Below are positions 57,565 through 64,000 of a stretch of 64,000 bases of DNA, one piece after another. Below the pieces are notes generated by a model that was not told where the DNA came from, did not search any database, and was given only the letters and a program-made list of their open reading frames with translations. The DNA comes from Strobilurus pachycystidiatus. Its lineage: Eukaryota > Basidiomycota > Agaricomycetes > Agaricales > Physalacriaceae. The stretch spans positions 558,001 through 622,000 of the forward strand of contig JAHLMK010000009.1 in the NCBI GenBank assembly GCA_019915135.1, given 5' to 3'. The position numbers and the translations under genes are program-made. How positions within the stretch are numbered: position 1 is the first letter of the stretch; each line of letters opens with the position of its first letter.

Positions 57565-60500
57565 CTACGCGGGATAAAAGCGTCCGTATTTACAAAGACC
57601 GTGCTCAACTACAAATATATCAAACCTCATCGCAGACTTTTCTAAGTCAGTTAGCTCTTTATCCAAATGCTTATACAAGCTGATAAAAGCACCCTTCACC
57701 TCCGTCGCAGTTGTATATCCAAAACGCCCAAGCGCGGTCCTGGCTCCCTTCTCAAGCCAGAAGACGACCTCGGCCATGTCTTCAATGCTCGGCTTCTTCA
57801 CAACGCCGGCGTGAACCAAATCCACGGCCAAAAGATATGCCGACAACTTCCCAAAAGTGAAGAAATTCGTACTCTTTGTGATTGCTCTGCACAGCGCTAA
57901 AAAGGGCCATTTATCCTTAGGCGGGTTCAGTACGAGCTGCAGCAGAGCGTCGCTTCCATCTGTGTAGAAACGAAGAGCATTCTCCGTTTTGCGTTTAGCA
58001 GTCGGACCATAAGGGGCGGGATGACAGAAATATCGCTCGGTGTCTTCTGATGATATATCGGGATCGGTGAAGCGTGCTTTGAAAGTAAGCCATGCTTCAA
58101 GATCTTCGAAGTGGAAGGAGTGATGAATGGAATGGAGCGCATCCGTGTTAAAAAGAATGCCGCGGAAAATAAGAGCACTGAACATTCCTCCTCGCGACAG
58201 GATCTTGTCCGACTCGAAAGGACCACCATTGCGTAAAATACGCTGTCTTGAAGGGGCAAGCTCACGGAATGGGAGCCACCAATCAAGGTTTTCCCGAGCG
58301 TCCAGCGCGTTTGGAAGTGTACAAGGGGAAGATGCGGTGGGGAGGAGATTCAGCGCCGCGCGGAGGAATGTGGTGAAGTCGTTGAACAAGACCGGCGTGC
58401 CAGTCAATGCGGAAGATGCCGGAGCAAGTGGCGGTGGGGCAGATGGCAGCAGGGGAGCTGTGGCTGTAACTCCGAGAAGCGGCGGAAGTGAAGTGGGTAA
58501 AGAGATTGGAACATATCCTTGGATGAACTGTTGAAAGGAGGAATCAAGCGTCTTGATATTCTCGAGATCCTGAATGATAGGATGAACACGGAGAGCTTTG
58601 TCAAGACTCTGAAGATGCGCGACCGAAAGAGCGCGTTGACCGCCGTCATAACCAGATATGAGCCTCAGCTTGGGATGACAGTATGCCTCCCAAACTTCTG
58701 GCAGCAGAAAGACGGTTGTTCCTTGGAAATGTTGAGAAAGACACTCCAAAAAACAGCCCTGATTATAAGAAAAGTCGTCGGCCTCAAACCACGATGTGAG
58801 AATGCGTAATAAGGTGGTAATGAGAGAGCGTTTTTCAGTTCGAGGATCGTGTCGAAGAAGTGGAGGAAGAGTGCAAGTTGTCGGTGGATCAAGAGAGGGA
58901 AGATAATGGGTGGAGGATTGAATCAATCGAGAATCGCCAGACGAAATGGGACCATCACGAGTGAGTAGCCGAATATCCCAAATGAGGCGCCCAATCCATG
59001 ACTGGTGGGCGGAGACCGAAGCAGCTGATGGTGCAGAAGCGGTCACCAGCGCAATACACGTTGAGAGCCATGTATACAAGTTGAGGTGAAACTTGAGAAT
59101 GCTGTGGCGAAACAACATCAACTCGGCCGCAACAAGATCTGTTTGAGACGACATGCATCGAATGAGGCCCAAGCCAGCTTTTACAGCCTGAGCAGTATCG
59201 CTATGGTGTGCTCGATCTTGTAGCATGACCATTGAGCGTGACACAATTTGCAGCGAGCTGATAAGCTCGCTGCGTGCATTTTGTCCCGGCGTCTGAGTTG
59301 CGCGTTGGAGACGTCGAATACTGTCAGCCAGGGTGTGAGGGCGTAAAGAGGCAACAAAGGGAATTTCTATTGGATATAAGCATAGGGATACACGGTATCA
59401 AGTTTTGACTTACGGGAGGTTGGCCAAGAAACTTCAGAATCGCGAAGCTCCAAAGAAATAGGACCAAGTGTTGACGTAGAATCAACTGCAGCGGTGCGAG
59501 CAAATAAGGCTTGTTGCAGTACTTGAGTCGGAGAAGCTTCGTCGTCGCTATAATCTGAAGAGATGTTGGCGTGAAATTTTATCATGATATCAGGGCACGT
59601 ACCGTCATCATCTGTAGTAATATCCATATCAGAGTCTTCGTCATGCTCCGGAATAGCTATATCTTGACGACTATTACTGTGAACGGAAACTTGATATATA
59701 TGAGTACGCTACAGTTCAACGCCAGCGCGAGGATTTCTTACGCTTTGCACGTTTATGGGCAGAGTTGTCTAAAGAATGCATTAGAAACGCAGGTTATGAT
59801 TGAAAGAAAGTATCGTACCCTTTTGCGCATCCTCTCCAGCCTTCCGCTTTTCCCCAGTCTTGGCCCCAACGGCTGAACTTTGTGTGTCACTATGTTGGGA
59901 GCGTGTAACAGGCCTAACTGGCTGCTTGGAAACAGAAGCTTGATGTGTCTTGGAACGCGTTGAGGAAGATGGAGCGGTTGGAGGTGCGGTTGGAGGTTGT
60001 ACCCCAGTCTTGGTCGTTGTCGCTTTGGAAGCACGCGTCGTAGGAACGGTGGGCGTAGATGGTGGTGCAGCCGTCGATGCTTTTTTTGAACGATTAATAC
60101 TGCGCATAATTTTCTCAGCGCCCTTGTTACTCGTTTCAACCAACCGATCTTTCTTGAGAAGCGACACTGAAAAATCAAGTTAGTGTACGAACATAATTTA
60201 GTGACGAGCGTACCAAGTTTGCGCTCATCAAGCTGCATTTGCCTTGAGCCTTTGGTCGGCTTGGAACTACCGTCGGCAACTCTCGGAGTGAGTTTCACCG
60301 GCGGCTTTGCCTCCTTGGACTTGCTTTTCTTCGAACCCTTGGCAGCTCGACCGGTCACTGCATAAGAATCCATGAATACACTTCCACCAAATCTTGAGTA
60401 CAGTATCATTACCTATGTCGTCATCTTCATTGACAGGGCATGGCGACGATGTTTTGAACCACGCCTTGTATTTATCTGCGTACTTGGCCACAAATCGGGC

Positions 60501-62688
60501 ATGTGACGCACATAACAACTGAGTGCGTAAGACGACTTGTTGGCGAATGCTCAGTTTAGCGAAGTCTAACAGAAATCAGCAATGATCAATAGTTGTAAAA
60601 GATAGCTCACCATCAGTAATCTTGGGCTCAATCCACGCTACTCCGGTTGGCGCAAGGGTCCACTGAGTTGGGACTAGATCTCCGGCTTTGAACGCTTGTC
60701 TAAAGGCCTCGTAGGACGCGGCAAACTTTCCATCAAAGTTACCTTGTCGAAGGACAGAATTGGAGAGTAGGAATAGCGAGCGGCAAAGAAAATCAAACTT
60801 GTCCGCGCTTTCCATGACCACGTCTCCGTCGGCCGCCATGTTGATCTCGCTCGTATATCCACGTTTTGTTTCATGCCTAGTTCAGAAATAAGACGCGGTG
60901 GATTGGCTGATGACGGTCAACGTACGCGGGCTGGTGTGAGGTGAACGTTGTAACAAACTCAGATGTTCTACAATAAGGTTAGAACAACCATTACAACAGC
61001 TGCGTATACATACGTGGGTGTCCGAGCTGAGGTCTCCTTCAACTCTGATGTGAGTTGAATCGGCTTATGAGTTGCATCCGCGGCCACGTTGACAGTTGAT
61101 CGACCACTCATAACAGCGCGCTGAGGGTAGAGCACAACAACATAACGATAGGCCCACGACTCAATATCTTCGACGGTTTTGACATTTGGCGGTGCGAGTG
61201 GTGGAGTCCCACCGTGCCAGCGTAGGCCTGAGATATTTACATCAAGTGAATTGAGTGAAAGTAAGTGACAGATATTAACCTGAGAAGCCCATAATCTTGA
61301 GTCCGTCCAACGCTACATAGAACCCAAGTTCCACCAAATGAAAGCGGCCACCCTCATAGTCGGGTGGAAGATCGCTGTTGCATATCATTGTCGTATACCC
61401 AAGAATATCATCGCCGGCGTCTATATGTGCTGTCCCAAAGGCGCCCATCTCCTTCATTTCGTCAACTGAGATGCTCGACGTTAGTGAGGGAACTCAATTA
61501 ATACTTGAGAATTTACCCGACGTGTTGAGTTGAGGCGTAGCAAGATTCATTTGAACGCCGCTGAAGGCCGTGTTCCGATGTGTGCCAATACGAGGAGTGT
61601 TGTGAAGATCGGCGGCGTCGTCAAGGAGCGCCGTGAGCTCTGGATAGCGCAAAGCCAAACCATCAAACGCAAGCCCCGTTGTAGTCTCACATTACAGATT
61701 AGCGGCTAGCCTGACGGCAAAGTAGGTGGCTTACTTCGACAATATCTTTGCGCAACTTGAGATCCTCCTTGTCATTGAGGCTACCGGCATCTGTAACCTT
61801 CCCACTGGCGGAAGGCCCAGCGAGGTTCTTGGGCTTCTGGACATTCATACCCAATGAGTAGCACCGGGTGTCTTTGACGCCGATGGGGTTGAAGGTCTCG
61901 AAATGAACGCGGTCACGGGTGCGAGTCTCACGACTCCCAAGGGCGCGGTCGCGGAGAGAGTCGAGAGATTCCTGAATCTTCTCGAAAGCCTCGTCAGAGT
62001 CAAAGTCGTGTCTAAGACAGAGGTCAGCAAAAAACAAACACAACGAAGATGAATGACTTGCCGATCAAAGACGTACGCCTGCAAAACATCCTGTTCTGGA
62101 TGGCAAGTGTCGTCGAGATCCCGGGCCCAGACCATATTGCCAGGCCGTAACTCGTACAAACCTGTGCAAAAGTCCTGGAGCTGTAGATGTAGTAGATCGG
62201 GAACACATACCTTGCTTGACCATCATCTTGTTGGGGCCCTTGGGAATACCAATGTGGTTGTGGGCGTAGGCGGCCGAAGACTTTGTCTGGTTGACCTGCG
62301 TACTATGGTAGGTGATGACGAAGTCTCTTCCAGATTTGGCGAGCTGATGAGGACGCCGGGTGTGAGGTTTAGCGCAGATATAGATGGTTGGCAGATTGGG
62401 ATCGCGATGAGCAGTAGCAGGCGTAATGTAGAGCACAGCCCCAGCGATGGCGGATGGTAGGGCGCCATCTGCATGCTCGGAAGTGGGACGCCCATGGTCG
62501 TCCTCGTCATCGCTGGAGGATTTGTCATCGCCGCGCAGGTTGTCGCCGTCGTCCTCGCGATCCACGAGGGGGGGGATCGACTCGTCAATGTGATGCGCAG
62601 GGGGACTCGACTTACACTCCCGCTTTTTTGACTTGCCCGCCCGCTTTTGGAACAGCCCTTTGAGATGAGCGGTGAAATTGTCCAACAT
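57565..62688 (-). CDS. TET/JBP-like 2OG-Fe(II) dioxygenase with a long C-terminal extension
   Basis: Starts at 62688 (MLDNFTAHLKGLFQKRAGKS), with a basic and acidic low-complexity lead. The catalytic domain reads RNTAFSGVQMNLATPQLNTS, GAFGTAHIDAGDDILGYTTM, SDLPPDYEGGRFHLVELGFY, ALDGLKIMGFSGLRWHGGTP and YRYVVVLYPQRAVMSGRS. The H-x-D iron ligands have codons at 61425-61427 and 61419-61421; the distal His codon is 61214-61216. These are hallmarks of fungal TET/JBP proteins, which oxidise 5-methylcytosine or thymine in DNA. A GTACGT...CTAG intron then joins in frame to INMAADGDVVMESADKFDFL, so the following region to 57565 (Lys/Pro/Thr-rich linker, then about 560 residues with no known domain) may be the same protein. 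If not, a second gene starts at 60839. Confidence 0.72.
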
Positions 62689-62842
62689 CGTCAATTTTGC
62701 TACATTAATGAACTTCAGTATAAATGAGAGAGAAGGAAAAAAATCAATGCTCACAAATAGTAGCAGCGGGAGTGGCAGCGGGAGTGGTGGCGGCGGTGGA
62801 TGGGCGCAAATCAAGGTGGCGCAGTAGGAGTTGAAAAGAGAG

Positions 62843-62909
62843 GGAATGGGCTTATTCAGCTATGCATCGACTCGTGATGAGTCGATGCATAGCTGAATAA
62901 GCCCATTCC
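62843..62909. repeat. Perfect palindrome, 31-bp arms, 5-base loop
   Basis: Left arm 62843-62873 (starting GGAATGGGCTTATTCAGC) is the exact reverse complement of right arm 62879-62909. The loop is GTGAT. It lies about 155 bp upstream of the TET/JBP-like start codon, at the change into GC-rich sequence. Confidence 0.97.
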
Positions 62910-64000
62910 TAGGACCGCGTGGAGGTGGAGCGCCAGGGCAGCACGCCATGGTGGAGCGAAATCGCGCCGGCGATAACGATGTTGGATACGCGGGCCGATG
63001 CCGATGCGTGTCACACCGCCAGCGCGGCGCAGAGTGGCGAGAAGTGCAGCGCGGGGTGGCGAGCGCAGCGCAGAGTGGCGAGTGAAGCGTCCAGCGCGCG
63101 GAGGGCGATGTGGCGGATGAGGCAAATGGGGATTTCCAATATCTGCCATGTCGATGACGGCGCGTGCCCGTCATCGAGTTTTGAGCCAAAGAATTGAAAA
63201 AGAAAGAGGGCCCGGCCCTTACCTGAATGGCGAGATGCAGCAAACTAGGCGTCGCGTTGGGCAGCGCGTCCATGCGCCAGGCAGCGCGCCCATCCCCTCA
63301 TCCTGCGCCTCCCCAACAGAAAAGTCGCCGCCCATTTGAACGGGACTTGCGCGCAGCGCGTCGGTGCGGGTCCGTGTACCCATCCCTGCATCCTGCACCT
63401 CCCTGAAGAAAGTTGCCGCCCATTTGAACGGGGCTTACGCGTCCCATTCAGATCCGTGTCCATGGCAACGGCCATGAACATCATGCTCGCGTCTTGAAGC
63501 GGCGCCGGCTCCAGAGTAACGGCGGTGACCAACATACAGGTCCGAGGGCCGGGCGCCGCGGCGGTGGTTGGTGGTTGGCGGGTGGTTGGTGGAGAGAGGT
63601 GGAGAGATCCGATCCGGAATCGCCGAGGAATGATCGACTTGATCCCGGTTCCGGATCGGGATCTCTTCCTCCACCTCCACCATCGCCGCTGGACGACGAC
63701 GACGCACGACGACCGTGGACGACGCCAGCCCCAACCTGGCCGTCTGGGCCGCTTCCACTGGCCTCAAGAGCCGTGGATGACGCTTGGATTCGACGCAACG
63801 CGTAAGCCGTCAGCGACGACGCCCGTCACTCGCGTAAGCCCTCGTGACTGAGGCATCCGCATCTATGGACGACGACGACGGCGAAGGCGGGTGTGATGAG
63901 GGCTGGGGCAGCGGCGCGGATGCGATTTCCCGCCCGCGCTCTGTTGGATTCGGATCTGGGGCTTCCAGACTGCCTGCGGGGGTCTGCAAAGTAGGTGAGT
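62910..64000. other. GC-rich, internally repetitive tail
   Basis: Base composition rises sharply after the palindrome. CGCAGAGTGGCGAG-type units recur near 63025-63085. Blocks 63291-63353 and 63381-63440 are a diverged direct repeat (ATCCTGCGCCTCCC / ATCCTGCACCTCCC, then GCCGCCCATTTGAACGGG). Open frames on both strands are Arg/Ser/Pro-rich and look like composition artefacts. No gene is supported. Confidence 0.6.

Noticed and set aside
60674..60874. Alternative minus-strand start MKQNVDIRARS before MAADGDVV
   Set aside because: It is in a different frame from the conserved-looking FDFLCRSLFLLSN region.
63481..63851. Overlapping Arg/Ser/Pro-rich frames on both strands
   Set aside because: Typical chance frames in GC-rich DNA; no conserved motif or splice structure.

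Overview
The window reads as nuclear DNA of a basidiomycete fungus, probably an agaricomycete mushroom. Genes have many 50-60 nt GT-AG introns. Several protein types are characteristic of that group: a basidiomycete-style BTB protein, an RTA1-like membrane protein, an AzgA-type purine permease, a FuA-like GST, a GPI-type cupredoxin and a TET/JBP-like dioxygenase. A Pro tRNA carries a short intron. No rRNA, CRISPR array, bacterial operon or organellar signature was seen. All multi-exon models were spliced by eye, so spans are firmer than individual junctions.

Layout. 1-4761: no gene recognised. 4762-12920: two mitochondrial-type RRM-like paralogues (minus) inside a diverged segmental duplication that also carries F-box/LRR-like material; a BTB gene lies inside the first unit only. 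13738-19469: a large nucleotidyltransferase-fold plus ankyrin protein. 19601-20748: a distant member (A0) of the protein family that is expanded later. 21815-28188: RTA1-like protein, convergent GST and EthD genes, tRNA-Pro(UGG), and a secreted cupredoxin. 28816-31284: unknown protein. 31947-35615: C-4 methylsterol oxidase (ERG25 type) with a 2.4 kb insertion inside a coding exon. 36108-38497: AzgA-like purine permease. 41037-42328: zinc-type alcohol dehydrogenase/quinone-reductase-like protein.

42983-52640: a two-gene convergent module (A on +, B on -, stops only 11-24 bp apart) present three times in tandem. One B copy is truncated, one has a lost splice acceptor, and a 1.4 kb insertion separates module 2 from module 3. 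I know no function for A or B; this is the best candidate here for an undescribed system.

54003-62688: a convergent pair, a cysteine-rich zinc-binding protein with a HECT-like C-terminal half (+), and a very long TET/JBP-type 2OG-Fe(II) dioxygenase gene (-). The latter is flanked by a perfect 31-bp-arm palindrome and then a GC-rich, internally repeated tail. Fungal TET/JBP genes are known to be expanded together with KDZ transposons, so this end may be a mobile or formerly mobile block, but no transposase was found.
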